64,000 nt of DNA from Mesorhizobium sp. 113-3-3 (lineage in GTDB: Bacteria; Pseudomonadota; Alphaproteobacteria; Rhizobiales; Rhizobiaceae): contig NZ_AP023245.1 of NCBI RefSeq assembly GCF_016756495.1, positions 214,232-278,231 on the forward strand. Direction: 5' to 3'. Shown here in pieces: positions 35,485 to 44,352 of the stretch. Each line of letters opens with the position of its first letter. The stretch's first letter is position 1. Position numbers and translations under genes: made by a program. The notes under the pieces were generated by a model. The model was given only the letters and a program-made list of their open reading frames with translations, ran no database searches and had not been told where the DNA came from.

Positions 35485-36312
35485 ATGGCGTGCTCCGGCC
35501 ATCTCGATGTCGAAGGCGTGCTGATCAACTGGCGCCTCGAGGGCAAGGGCGACGTGCCGCTCGTCTGCATTCATGGCGTCGGCTCCTATCTCGAAGCCTG
35601 GAGTGGCGTGGCCGGGCGGCTGAAGGATCGTTTCGCGGTCCTCACCTTCGACCTGCGTGGCCATGGCCGCTCCAGCCGGGTCAAAGGCCGCTACGAGATC
35701 GACGATTTCGTCAAGGAGACGCTGGCGCTGGCCGATCATATCGGGCTTGCCACCTTCCATCTGGCAGGGTTTTCGCTGGGCGGTTTGATCGCACAGCGTC
35801 TTGCGCTGACGCATGCCGAGCGCCTGCAAAAACTGGTGCTGCTGTCGACGGTTGCCGGCCGCACGCCCGAGGAACGCAACGCGGTGCGCGGTCGGCTGGC
35901 GGCGCTGATGGCCAGCGATGCCCCGGCGCATCACGCCGCGTCGCTGTCGCGTTGGCTGACCGAGGAGTTTCAGGACAACAACCCGGAGATTGTCGCGGAG
36001 CTGCGCCGGCGTGACGCCGAGAATGACCGCGATTGCTACGCCGCCGCCTACAGAGTTCTCGCCGAAACCGATTTCGGCGGCATCCTCGACCGCATCACTT
36101 GCCCGACACTGATCGTGACCGGCGAGGACGACCAGGGTTCCAGCCCGCGCATGGCACGTCTGATGCACGAACAGGTGCAGGGCTCCGAGCTCGCCATCCT
36201 GCCTGGGCTCCGCCATTCCATCCTGATCGAGGCGCCGGCTCTCGTCGCGGACACGATGGCCGACTTCCTGCTGGGCGCTGGTCACGCGAGAGGGGAGGTC
36301 GCGCATGGATAG
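35485..36312 (+). CDS. Alpha/beta hydrolase
   Basis: A 275-residue protein from the ATG at 35485; a GTG at 35479 overlapping the previous stop is an alternative. Catalytic features: the oxyanion loop HGVGSYLEAW, the nucleophile S97 in AGFSLGG, the acid in GEDDQGS (D215 or D216) and H244 in GLRHSILIEAP. This is typical of 3-oxoadipate enol-lactonase or C-C/C-N bond hydrolases. In this operon it probably hydrolyses a ring-opened product or an amide/ester. Substrate unknown. Confidence 0.88.
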   Translation: MACSGHLDVEGVLINWRLEGKGDVPLVCIHGVGSYLEAWSGVAGRLKDRFAVLTFDLRGHGRSSRVKGRYEIDDFVKETLALADHIGLATFHLAGFSLGGLIAQRLALTHAERLQKLVLLSTVAGRTPEERNAVRGRLAALMASDAPAHHAASLSRWLTEEFQDNNPEIVAELRRRDAENDRDCYAAAYRVLAETDFGGILDRITCPTLIVTGEDDQGSSPRMARLMHEQVQGSELAILPGLRHSILIEAPALVADTMADFLLGAGHARGEVAHG

Positions 36313-36394
36313 CGGTCTTCGCGGAGCAGGTGAGGGCATCTCGCCGGCAACAGGCCAAAGCTTTCCCCGTGAGCGAGGGAATGACGGCTGCAAA

Positions 36395-36463
36395 CATCCT
36401 CCACGGCAGCGGAAGACCGGACCGGCTCGGGCATCGCTAAATCCGCGAGCCGTCCGGAGGATG
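36395..36463 (+). promoter_or_regulatory. Long imperfect hairpin upstream of the binding-protein gene
   Basis: Outer arms CATCCTCC (36395-36402) and GGAGGATG (36456-36463), and inner arms CCGGACCGGCTCG (36417-36429) and CGAGCCGTCCGG (36446-36457), form a stem with one bulged base and an asymmetric internal loop. It lies in the 240-bp space between the hydrolase and the importer, which has no convincing gene. No T run follows. Possibly an RNA processing or regulatory element. Confidence 0.45.
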
Positions 36464-36552
36464 CCGACCTCGTCGGCAAGGGATTGCGAGATCATGACCG
36501 GCTGAACGGCCATGAGGGCAAGTGAATGAACAACAACAAGGGGAATACGCAT

Positions 36553-37386
36553 ATGACAATCTGGACCAGACGACAGCTGACGATAGCCGCGGTGGCGCTT
36601 GCGCTTGGCGCATATCCTGCCCATGCAGGCGCGGTGCTAGACCGTGTGGTGGCAGCCGGCACGCTCAAGGTGGCAACCGACGCCAACTGGGCGCCGCAGT
36701 CCTTCGTGAATGCCAGCAACGAGCTGGACGGTTTCGACGTCGACGTCGCCAAGGCAATCGGCAAGCACCTCGGCGTCAAGGTCGAGTTCGTCACGCCCGG
36801 CTGGGACATCATCACCGCCGGCAATTGGGCGGGGCGCTGGGACATGCATGCCGGCTCGATGACGCCGACCAAGAAGCGCGCCGAGATCTTCGATTTTCCG
36901 GCGGTCTACTACTACACACCGGCGGCCGTTGCCGTGCACAAGGACAGCAAGGCGAAGACTTTGGCCGACCTCGACGGCAAGGTGGTCGGCGCCACCAGCA
37001 CCTCCACCTTCGAGGCCTATGCCAAGAAGGATCTGACGCTCGACGCCGCCGGCGCGCCGCCCTTCGAGTACAAGCTCAATCCGAAGGAGGTCCACTCCTA
37101 CGAGAATTCGACGACCGCCTTCGACGACCTTCGCCTCGGCGACGGCGTGCGCCTGGACGCGGTGGTCTCTTCGTTGCCGTCGATCCTCGACGCCGAGAAG
37201 GCCGGCTACCCGATCAAGCAGGTCGGCGATCCGGTGTTCTACGAGCCGCTGGCAATCGCCATCGAGCGCGGCGACCCGGAACTGTCGGCCAAGATCGCCG
37301 ACGCCGTGAAGGCGATGAAAGCTGACGGCACGCTGAGCAAGCTTTCCGAAAAATGGTACGGCCAGGATTATTCCAAGACCAACTAG
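36553..37386 (+). CDS. Amino-acid-type ABC transporter substrate-binding protein
   Basis: A 277-residue precursor; the ATG at 36553 is preferred because AAGGGG precedes it (an ATG at 36526 is the alternative). The signal peptide ends near AYPAHAG. The mature chain has the family-3 solute-binding pattern: LKVATDANWAPQSFVNAS, ELDGFDVDVAKAIGKHLGV and IFDFPAVYYYTPAAVAVHK. The aromatic and acidic pocket suggests a polar or nitrogenous ligand. First gene of a three-gene importer. A strong palindrome follows. Confidence 0.9.
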   Translation: MTIWTRRQLTIAAVALALGAYPAHAGAVLDRVVAAGTLKVATDANWAPQSFVNASNELDGFDVDVAKAIGKHLGVKVEFVTPGWDIITAGNWAGRWDMHAGSMTPTKKRAEIFDFPAVYYYTPAAVAVHKDSKAKTLADLDGKVVGATSTSTFEAYAKKDLTLDAAGAPPFEYKLNPKEVHSYENSTTAFDDLRLGDGVRLDAVVSSLPSILDAEKAGYPIKQVGDPVFYEPLAIAIERGDPELSAKIADAVKAMKADGTLSKLSEKWYGQDYSKTN

Positions 37387-37397
37387 CTCCCTTCAAA

Positions 37398-37423
37398 GGC
37401 GGCCTGCCCCGGGGCAGGCCGCC
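37398..37423 (+). terminator. Perfect 26-nt palindrome after the binding-protein gene
   Basis: GGCGGCCTGCCCC is followed directly by its reverse complement. There is no T run, so it probably works as an RNA 3'-end stabiliser or partial attenuator. That is a common way to make more binding protein than permease. Confidence 0.6.
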
Positions 37424-37442
37424 GAACAGCCGGTGCTCAAAT

Positions 37443-38417
37443 ATGCTCTATCCCGATACCGTCGAAGCCGAAATCCTCGTCCATAAACCCTGGTTCGTGG
37501 CGACGATGTTCGGCGCCGTCCTGCTTCTCTTCATGGCTTTCAACATGTCGAGCACCAGCTTCGCCGAACTCATGCGTCCGGTGATCGGAGAGCCGTCGAC
37601 GAGCGGCCTCTACGGGCGCTTTGCTATCGGCTTCGCCATAGCGGTGATCTTCACGCTCAACGTCGTGCTGATTGGTTTCGCGCCGCTCAAGGTCCAGATC
37701 GGCATCGTCTGGCTCGAACTGCTGCTGCTGTTCATTGCCTTCTTCGAAACGTTCCACCTCAGCCTGCCCTTCATCAGGGAGAAGCTGCCGTTTCTGATCA
37801 GTCAGGGCGTTGTCACCACGCTCTATGTGTCGGCGATTTCCATCGTCATCGCTTCAGTCATTGCGGTGGCCGGCGCGGTCGCCAAGCTTTCCAGCAATGG
37901 CTTCGCCTACGCCATCGCCAGTTTCTACACCTCCTTCTTCCGCGGCCTTCCGCTACTCATGCAGGTCTACCTGATCTATCTCGGCCTGCCGCAACTCGGC
38001 TTCGTCATCAATGCGGTGCCCGCCGGCATCCTTGCGCTTTCGCTCTGCTACGGCGCCTACATGACCGAGATCTTCCGCTCCGGCATCCAGAGCATCGATC
38101 GCGGCCAATGGGAGGCGTCGCGCTCCATGGGCTTCGGCTTCGCATTGACCATGCGCCGCATCATCCTGCCGCAGGCGCTGCCGGTCATCATTCCGCCGAC
38201 GGGCAACCAATTCATCTCAATGCTGAAGGACTCCTCGCTGGTCTCTGTCATCGGCGTGTGGGAACTGATGTTCCTGGCGCGCACCCTCGGCCAGAAGACC
38301 TTCCAGCACATGGAGATGCTGATTTCCGCAGCCATGATCTACTGGATGCTGTCGATCTGCCTCGAACTGATCCAGGCGCGGATCGAGCGACATTACCACA
38401 GGAGCAAGGTCCGATGA
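37443..38417 (+). CDS. Amino acid ABC transporter permease (HisM/GlnP type)
   Basis: A 324-residue membrane protein from the ATG at 37443. It has three extra N-terminal helices ([47 protein letters not shown]) before the conserved core. The core begins [17 protein letters not shown] and has the EAA loop [20 protein letters not shown]. The N-terminal extension makes it longer than usual (about 220-250 residues). The stop overlaps the ATPase start (ATGA). Confidence 0.88.
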   Translation: MLYPDTVEAEILVHKPWFVATMFGAVLLLFMAFNMSSTSFAELMRPVIGEPSTSGLYGRFAIGFAIAVIFTLNVVLIGFAPLKVQIGIVWLELLLLFIAFFETFHLSLPFIREKLPFLISQGVVTTLYVSAISIVIASVIAVAGAVAKLSSNGFAYAIASFYTSFFRGLPLLMQVYLIYLGLPQLGFVINAVPAGILALSLCYGAYMTEIFRSGIQSIDRGQWEASRSMGFGFALTMRRIILPQALPVIIPPTGNQFISMLKDSSLVSVIGVWELMFLARTLGQKTFQHMEMLISAAMIYWMLSICLELIQARIERHYHRSKVR

Positions 38418-39157
38418 GCGCTCCCGCCATCATCGAAGCGCGCAACGTGTCGAAGTGGTACGGCACCTTTCACGTCCTGAAGGAAATCAACCTGACGGTT
38501 CATAAGGGCGAGCGGATCGTTATCTGCGGCCCTTCGGGTTCCGGCAAATCGACGCTCATCCGCTGTTTCAATCGCCTGGAGGCGCATCAGGAGGGCGAGA
38601 TCACCGTCAACGGCGTTGCTCTGCATGGGAAGATGGGCAATGTCGCCGACGTGCGCTCCAACGTCGGCATGGTGTTCCAGCACTTCAACCTGTTTCCGCA
38701 CATGACGGTGCTGATGAACTGCATGGCCGGCCCGATGTGGGTGAAGGGCGTGCCGGAAAGGGAGGCGCGCAAGACCGCGCTTAAGTTCCTCGAGCGGGTC
38801 CGCATTCCTGAGCAGGCCAACAAGTTCCCCATCCAGTTGTCCGGAGGCCAGCAGCAGCGTGTGGCGATTGCCCGCAGCCTGTGCATGGAGCCGGCTGTCA
38901 TGCTGTTCGACGAACCTACATCCGCGCTCGACCCGGAAATGGTTTCGGAGGTGCTGGAGACGATGACCGGGTTGGCCCGCGACGGCATGACCATGGTGTG
39001 CGTGACGCACGAAATGGGGTTCGCACGGGCGGTAGCCGACCGCGTTATCTTCATGGACGCCGGTCAGATCGTCGAGGAGGGCACGCCCGACGCGTTTTTC
39101 AGCCGCCCGCGTCACGACCGAACCAAGCTGTTCCTCAGCCAGATTTTGAAGCATTAG
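38414..39157 (+). CDS. Amino acid ABC transporter ATP-binding protein (GlnQ type)
   Basis: A 247-residue ATPase. Walker A is GPSGSGKST near residue 40. The Q loop is [13 protein letters not shown], the signature is [15 protein letters not shown], Walker B is [14 protein letters not shown] and the switch His is in CVTHEMGFA. This matches the polar amino acid importer class. It is co-transcribed with the binding protein and permease and energises uptake of the island's substrate. Confidence 0.95.
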   Translation: MSAPAIIEARNVSKWYGTFHVLKEINLTVHKGERIVICGPSGSGKSTLIRCFNRLEAHQEGEITVNGVALHGKMGNVADVRSNVGMVFQHFNLFPHMTVLMNCMAGPMWVKGVPEREARKTALKFLERVRIPEQANKFPIQLSGGQQQRVAIARSLCMEPAVMLFDEPTSALDPEMVSEVLETMTGLARDGMTMVCVTHEMGFARAVADRVIFMDAGQIVEEGTPDAFFSRPRHDRTKLFLSQILKH

Positions 39158-39258
39158 CCTCCAGCAAAGGCTGCTTTTCCGGTCGAGTTCCTGGAAACTT
39201 AGCGGTAGCCTAGGTGATCGGTTACGATGACCGAGACTGCTAGCGACGGGGACGGCAT

Positions 39259-39663
39259 ATGTCGGCGACTGCGTTTGCATTGACTGGATTCATCTCGTGG
39301 GCACTGGGACTGCTGATCATGATGGAAGTGATCCGTACATATCTGGTGATCTCTGGGAAGGTCGCAGCAAACGGCTTTACGCCAGATAACGCGGCTCTTT
39401 CTCCCTTTATGCAAAGGTTGGCCCGCGCCCACGCCAACTGCATAGAAGGGCTTCCAATCTTCGGAGGTCTGCTCGGAGTCGCGATCCTTATTTCAAAGAC
39501 CGATGTGACGGATCCGCTGGCTTCTATACTATTAGCCGCGCGAATAGTTCAGTCGATAATTCACCTCGTCTCCACGAGCCAGGTCGCGGTCAGTCTCAGG
39601 TTCACTGCGTTCACAGTGCAAATGGTAATTGGTGCGTACTGGTCCTGGGCGATGTTGAGGTGA
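39259..39663 (+). CDS. MAPEG-family membrane protein
   Basis: A 134-residue protein with four hydrophobic helices and the pattern RLARAHANCIEGLPIFGGLLG, the RxHxNxxExxP-type motif of the MAPEG superfamily (membrane-associated eicosanoid and glutathione metabolism proteins). Bacterial members are often glutathione transferases or of unknown activity. Stands alone on the plus strand after the ABC operon. Confident on family, not on activity. Confidence 0.83.
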   Translation: MSATAFALTGFISWALGLLIMMEVIRTYLVISGKVAANGFTPDNAALSPFMQRLARAHANCIEGLPIFGGLLGVAILISKTDVTDPLASILLAARIVQSIIHLVSTSQVAVSLRFTAFTVQMVIGAYWSWAMLR

Positions 39664-39954
39664 AAAGTGCCAGAAGCCCGGCGGCCCGTGGCGCATTGCG
39701 CGGGAGCCGAAAAGAGGGACGCCCGACGCAGGGGCGGATTGGCAAAATGCCGATAACCAGACGCTCTACCCATTCAACGCGGTACAAAACTATGCCGCGC
39801 GTTCTCAGCCTGGGTTTTTCCAACTGTTGCCCGACTATCCGCTGCGCTTTCGGACACCCGGTTGATCAGCAAATTCGGAACAAAGCAGCACAGGCTACGT
39901 TTTCAGAGACGAGGTCCATCCGTTCAACCGACCGCGTTTGAAGTGGGCAAGAGA

Positions 39955-40512
39955 GTGCTCTTTAGACGCCGAAATCCTGATGGTCTATTCGAGCGATTGC
40001 GCATTTATATGTGGCCGCGCCGCTCCTTCTCGCGATCGTTTCAGTATGTTTCAAAGCGTATCCTCCGTCTGAACGCCACTCCAACGGCCGTCGCGGCGGG
40101 GGTGGCGGCTGGGGTTTTCGCGTCTTTCTTTCCACTAGGGTCCCATTTCGCCATTGCCGCCATCGTGTGCTGGCTGATTTCAGGAAACATGGTGGCGGCA
40201 GGGCTAGGAACATTTGTCTTTGGCAATCCGCTGACCCTCCCGTTTGTTGTGGGAGCGACTTGGGAGACCGGCAAGATCATGTTGCACGGCCACATGCAAA
40301 GTCACGAACGGCCAGCCCATCTGAGTGAGATGTTGCAGACCCTTTCAATTTCGCAACTGTGGGCACCGGTCTTAAAGCCCATGCTGTGCGGTGCGGTGCC
40401 ACTCGGGCTGATTTTTGGCCTGTTGTTCTATGGCATCACCCGCTATGGCATGACAGTTTTCCGCGAACAAAGGCGCAAGCGACTGGCCGAAAAGGGGAGC
40501 CTGCTCCAGTAG
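39955..40512 (+). CDS. DUF2062 family membrane protein
   Basis: A 185-residue protein beginning at GTG 39955 (VLFRRRNPDGLFERLR), chosen because relatives start at this motif. It continues MWPRRSFSRSFQYVSKRILR, then AVAAGVAAGVFASFFPLGSH and MVAAGLGTFVFGNPLTLPF, with three membrane helices and a basic C-terminus. DUF2062 is widespread in rhizobia; function unknown. Confidence 0.8.
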   Translation: MLFRRRNPDGLFERLRIYMWPRRSFSRSFQYVSKRILRLNATPTAVAAGVAAGVFASFFPLGSHFAIAAIVCWLISGNMVAAGLGTFVFGNPLTLPFVVGATWETGKIMLHGHMQSHERPAHLSEMLQTLSISQLWAPVLKPMLCGAVPLGLIFGLLFYGITRYGMTVFREQRRKRLAEKGSLLQ

Positions 40513-41481
40513 CAGGAAGACATCGTGTTATCGCCCCCTCTGTCAACTCGACATCGCCGTTCTGGAGGGTGAATTACGGAAGGGCAGCCGTAGAAATGCG
40601 TCCGCTCGTCGGCAATATCGCCGCTATAGGCGCGTCCCTACAACTGGCGGCCCGGATATCTGGAGCCTCCGTCATGGGTTCCTCGCCGCACTTTTATTGA
40701 TGAACGCCCCGTCTGCCGAATGGCAGCTATCCGCCGTGCTCGCCCCGATAGCGGACTGGCCGTTTCCCTCCCATTCGGACAAAGCAGCAAAGAAAAACCC
40801 GCCGACCGAAGCCGACGGGCTTTTTTCCTCGTACTACGCGGCTTCCCGGGATGGCCCCCGCCAACAATCCAGAAAACTCAAGCGCTGCGGTCACTCGTAT
40901 CTCAGACCCTCGATCGGCGCTGTAAACCGGTGGCAACAGGCGGCCTGATTTCGCAACGTGAGGCGTGTTGGCGCCTCCTTTGTGTCGCCTTGAGTGTGTT
41001 GGTTCTAAATTGGACGCCAGAATCTTTTGATCCCGGTCAAGGCGATGATTTCGCATACACTATTTCATCCCAAGCTCAGCACCATTTTTCTTGGGTGACT
41101 TAGTGGTGAAGAAATCCCGGACCCCCTTATCAGTAAAACGGATAATCCCAATTCTCGCTTCTTTTGCCAGAAAGAGGCCAACCTGCAGTGGACCGTATGG
41201 GACCGCGTCGCCGACAGACCTGCCAGCCTCGGCGGACGTGAACTGGTCGGATGCACGTCCTATCGCGCAAGTGCGGCCGCTTCCCTGTGACGCAGATTTA
41301 TTCGCATGGGCTGGAGGCCGGTGCGCACCCGCAGCGGCCCGAGCCAGAAACGCCAAAGGGCTCGGAAGTACGCGCCTCGCGGGATGCCGACCAGGAAATT
41401 TCGCGCCAGTCTTCCTAGCGCCTTCCTCGGCCAAAGGCTGTCACCCCTTCCGGCCAGAATGAGACCGGCTCCTTGGGGCTC
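40513..41481. other. About 970 bp with no supported gene
   Basis: Short frames on both strands lack motifs and good starts. The one clear element is the terminator at 40797-40826. A minus-strand frame near 41060-41256 has a plausible C-terminus (IIRFTDKGVRDFFTTKSP) that might be a fragment. Confidence 0.45.
40797..40826. terminator. Terminator-like hairpin with UUCG loop (minus strand)
   Basis: Read on the minus strand, a 10-bp stem with G.U pairs (GCCCGTCGGC with GTCGGCGGGT) closes a C(UUCG)G tetraloop and is followed by five T residues. On the plus strand the same stem has A.C mismatches but is followed by six T residues. No gene ends close to it on the minus strand. Confidence 0.6.
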
Positions 41482-42282
41482 TCAGGGCGCGATCCCTCGG
41501 CAAGCCCAGGCGACATTTGCAAAGGAACGCGGGCCGTCCGGCTGGCCGGCCTGATATGCTTCGCGCACCGCCGCCTCGGCTCTCGCGCGATCCGGCGCAT
41601 CGAGGGACGACAAGAACTTGCCGAACGGGCCCTCGCCTGCGGCCATCGGCGACCAATAGTCGTCAAAATTGCTGTAATCCATCCGGATCATCAGCTGCGT
41701 CTCGCTAACCTGCAGAAGCCCTTGCTCAATGAAGGTCGCCCTCATCTCTCCCGGCATCATCATGGGTTGGAAGCAATAGCGCGCACGAAACTGGCGGCCG
41801 GCTTCGCCGAGCGCCGCCACCGTATCGGCCATCATGCGCATGCCCGGCATGCCTCCCAGATGATCCCAGACAGAAGCGGCCACGACGCCACCAGGCCGAA
41901 CGACGCGGCGCATTTCGGCCACAGCCTTGCCGGCGTCGGTAACAAAATGCAGCACCAGAAGCGCCAGCGCGCGATCGAAGGCTCCATCGTCAAAGGCGAG
42001 CGCGCAGGCGTCGCCCTGCTCAACCTTTATCCGCGGATCTATTCTGCGCCTGATCGTTTCAGCCACGAAAACCGGCGAATAGTCGATGGCGGTGATCTCC
42101 TTTAGGTCAGCCGCCTTCAGCAGGGCAAATGCCAGACTGCCAGTGCCGCAGCCGACATCGAGGATCTTCTCGCCAGCCGAGATGCCCGCGAAATCTATGA
42201 ACAGCGGCGCAAGCTTCTGGCTCCATCGGCCCATGAGCTTCTCATAGCCGCTGGCATCATGGACGGTAAATGTCGAAGTCAC
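41482..42282 (-). CDS. SAM-dependent methyltransferase
   Basis: A 266-residue protein started at GTG 42282, which follows a strong GGGAGGGG ribosome site; the frame is open further upstream but that part overlaps the divergent kinase. Motif I is ILDVGCGTGSLAFAL, then the acidic loop ITAIDYSPV, RIKVEQGDACAL, and motif III VRPGGVVAASVWDHLGG. This matches the Methyltransf_11/UbiE-like class of small-molecule methyltransferases. Substrate unknown. Divergent from the histidine kinase, 94 bp between starts. Confidence 0.88.
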   Translation of the reverse strand: MTSTFTVHDASGYEKLMGRWSQKLAPLFIDFAGISAGEKILDVGCGTGSLAFALLKAADLKEITAIDYSPVFVAETIRRRIDPRIKVEQGDACALAFDDGAFDRALALLVLHFVTDAGKAVAEMRRVVRPGGVVAASVWDHLGGMPGMRMMADTVAALGEAGRQFRARYCFQPMMMPGEMRATFIEQGLLQVSETQLMIRMDYSNFDDYWSPMAAGEGPFGKFLSSLDAPDRARAEAAVREAYQAGQPDGPRSFANVAWACRGIAP

Positions 42283-42376
42283 TTGTCCCCTCCCTTGCTG
42301 CAACGCGAACATAGGCTTGTTTGGCCGGCGCGTCGGTTGTGGGAAAGTATAACGCTCGCTAGAGATAACGCCACCA

Positions 42377-43903
42377 ATGCGCACCAGTGAGACGAATTTG
42401 TCTGAAAATCCAACCGACAAGGTCATGCTGCGTGGCTCCAGCGCTCTGCTGGCGATGGGCCTGCTGGTTCTGATGGGCATCGTCACCGCCACATACCTGC
42501 TCGCCGAGAAGTCGCGCATCAGCTTCGACGATGTGATCGCGGCGCGCGACACGCGCACCGCCGCCGTCGATGTCCGCAATTCGCTGCTCTCGGCTGAATC
42601 CAGTCAGCGGGGTTTCCTCTTAAACGGCAACGAGATCTATCTCTCGCCTTACGATACGGCAAAGTCTTCGGCTCTTCGCCGGTTCGAAAAGTTGCAGCTC
42701 CTCGTTGCCGGCGAACCCGAGACTGCGGCATCGATCGACCAGCTCAAGGCAATCATCGGCGAAAAACTTGCCGAGATGGACAAGACCGTCGCCCTGAAGC
42801 GACAGCGCAAGGACGATGCCGTGGCGGCGATCGTCGCTTCCAACCGTGGCAAGACGCTGATGGATCAGGCCAACGTCTACTTCAACGGCATCATCCTTGC
42901 GGCCGACGACCGGCTGACCGCGCGGGTGGCGGAACAACGGTCCTACTTCGCCTGGCTGCGCATGATCACCATAGCCGGCGGCATAGCGATCGTTATCGTG
43001 GTCGGCTTTGCCTGGGCGTCGCTCTTGCGCCACACGCGCGAACTCAGCGCCGCGCGGCGAAACCTCGAGGCTCTCAACAGCGGGCTGGAAACCAGGGTGC
43101 GCGAGCGCACCGCCGACCTGGTGCGGGCCAATGAAGAGGTTCAGCGCTTCGCATACATCGTCACCCATGACCTGCGCGCGCCTCTCGTCAACATCATGGG
43201 TTTCACCAGCGAGCTGGAAGCAGGTGTCGCCAGCCTGCAGACGCTCATCGAAAAGTCCGGCATCGGCGCCAACGCGTCCGACCCCCTCGTTGCCAACGCA
43301 CGAGTGGCGGCGGCGGAGGACCTGCCGGAAGCCATCGGTTTCATCCGCTCGTCGACGCGCAAAATGGATGGGCTCATCAACGCCATCCTCCAGCTTTCGC
43401 GCGAGGGACGCAGGCCGTTGCGGCCCGAAACCATTCAACTTGCGTCTTTGATCGAAAGCACCGTCTCCAGCTTCCAGCATCAGGTCAAGGAAGCGGGCGG
43501 GAAGATCGACGTCGATCTCGCAGGCGTTGAGATCGAGGCCGATCGCCTGTCGCTCGAGCAGGTCTTTGCCAACCTTTTCGACAATGCGACCAAATACCGC
43601 TCGCCCGCGCGGCCACTTCGCATCAGGGTCGGAGCAAGGATTATCCCCGGTGGCCGCATCGCCATCGATTTCGAGGACAATGGCCGCGGCGTCGCCGAGC
43701 AGGACGTGGAACGCATTTTCGAGCTGTTTCGGCGATCGGGTCTACAGGACCTGCCTGGCGACGGTATCGGACTTGCGCATGTACGAGCCATCCTGCGCAG
43801 GCTAGGCGGCGATATCACGGTCAAATCAAAGCTCGACGTTGGGACAACTTTCAGGATAGAGCTGCCGCTGATCGCGGCATCAAACGAAAGAGCGTTTGCA
43901 TGA
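42377..43903 (+). CDS. CHASE3-type sensor histidine kinase
   Basis: A 508-residue membrane kinase. First membrane helix about residues 22-42. The periplasmic CHASE3-like region (about 45-185) has RNSLLSAESSQRGFLLNGNE. Second helix 195-215. A coiled coil (AARRNLEALNSGLETRVRER) leads to the HisKA domain with H264 in YIVTHDLRAPLV. The HATPase domain has NLFDNATKY and FEDNGRGVAEQD. It senses an unknown extracytoplasmic cue. Its stop overlaps the response regulator start (ATGA), forming a three-gene signalling operon. Confidence 0.92.
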   Translation: MRTSETNLSENPTDKVMLRGSSALLAMGLLVLMGIVTATYLLAEKSRISFDDVIAARDTRTAAVDVRNSLLSAESSQRGFLLNGNEIYLSPYDTAKSSALRRFEKLQLLVAGEPETAASIDQLKAIIGEKLAEMDKTVALKRQRKDDAVAAIVASNRGKTLMDQANVYFNGIILAADDRLTARVAEQRSYFAWLRMITIAGGIAIVIVVGFAWASLLRHTRELSAARRNLEALNSGLETRVRERTADLVRANEEVQRFAYIVTHDLRAPLVNIMGFTSELEAGVASLQTLIEKSGIGANASDPLVANARVAAAEDLPEAIGFIRSSTRKMDGLINAILQLSREGRRPLRPETIQLASLIESTVSSFQHQVKEAGGKIDVDLAGVEIEADRLSLEQVFANLFDNATKYRSPARPLRIRVGARIIPGGRIAIDFEDNGRGVAEQDVERIFELFRRSGLQDLPGDGIGLAHVRAILRRLGGDITVKSKLDVGTTFRIELPLIAASNERAFA

Positions 43904-44346
43904 GCCAAGCCGGCAAACCTGTAACGATCATCATGATCGAGGACGATGAGGGCCATGCGCGTCTCATCGAGAAGAACATTCGCCGCGCCGGCGTCAACAA
44001 CGATGTCGTGGCTTTCACCAACGGTTCCAGCGCGCTCGCCTATCTGCTCGGGCCGGATGGCTCTGGCGATGCGAGCGTCGGCCGTCATCTTCTTGTCCTT
44101 CTCGATCTCAATCTGCCTGACATGACCGGCCTCGATATTCTGCAACAAATCAAGGCCAATCAGCATCTCAAGCGGATTCCTGTCGTGGTGCTGACAACGA
44201 CCGACGACAGTCGCGAGATCCAGCGCTGCTACGATCTCGGCGCCAACGTCTACATCACCAAGCCCGTGAACTACGAAGGCTTCGCCAACGCCATCAGGCA
44301 GCTCGGCCTCCTGTTCACCGTCATTCAGGTCCCGGAAACGGCCTGA
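43900..44346 (+). CDS. Single-domain response regulator (Rcp1-like)
   Basis: A 148-residue CheY-like receiver: acidic pocket MIEDDEGHARLIEKNI, phosphoacceptor Asp in VLLDLNLPDMTGLDIL, Thr in VLTTTDDSREI, and Lys in YITKPVNYEG. No output domain. This subtype usually pairs with CHASE3/GAF histidine kinases, as here. It may pass phosphate on to the next gene's product. Confidence 0.93.
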   Translation: MSQAGKPVTIIMIEDDEGHARLIEKNIRRAGVNNDVVAFTNGSSALAYLLGPDGSGDASVGRHLLVLLDLNLPDMTGLDILQQIKANQHLKRIPVVVLTTTDDSREIQRCYDLGANVYITKPVNYEGFANAIRQLGLLFTVIQVPETA

Positions 44347-44352
44347 AAAGCG

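Noticed and set aside
40797..40826. Idea that the UUCG hairpin ends an rRNA or tRNA operon
   Set aside because: I found no rRNA or tRNA sequence upstream on either strand.
41060..41462. Overlapping frames on both strands near 41.2 kb
   Set aside because: Neither shows a domain, signal peptide or good start; at most a fragment.
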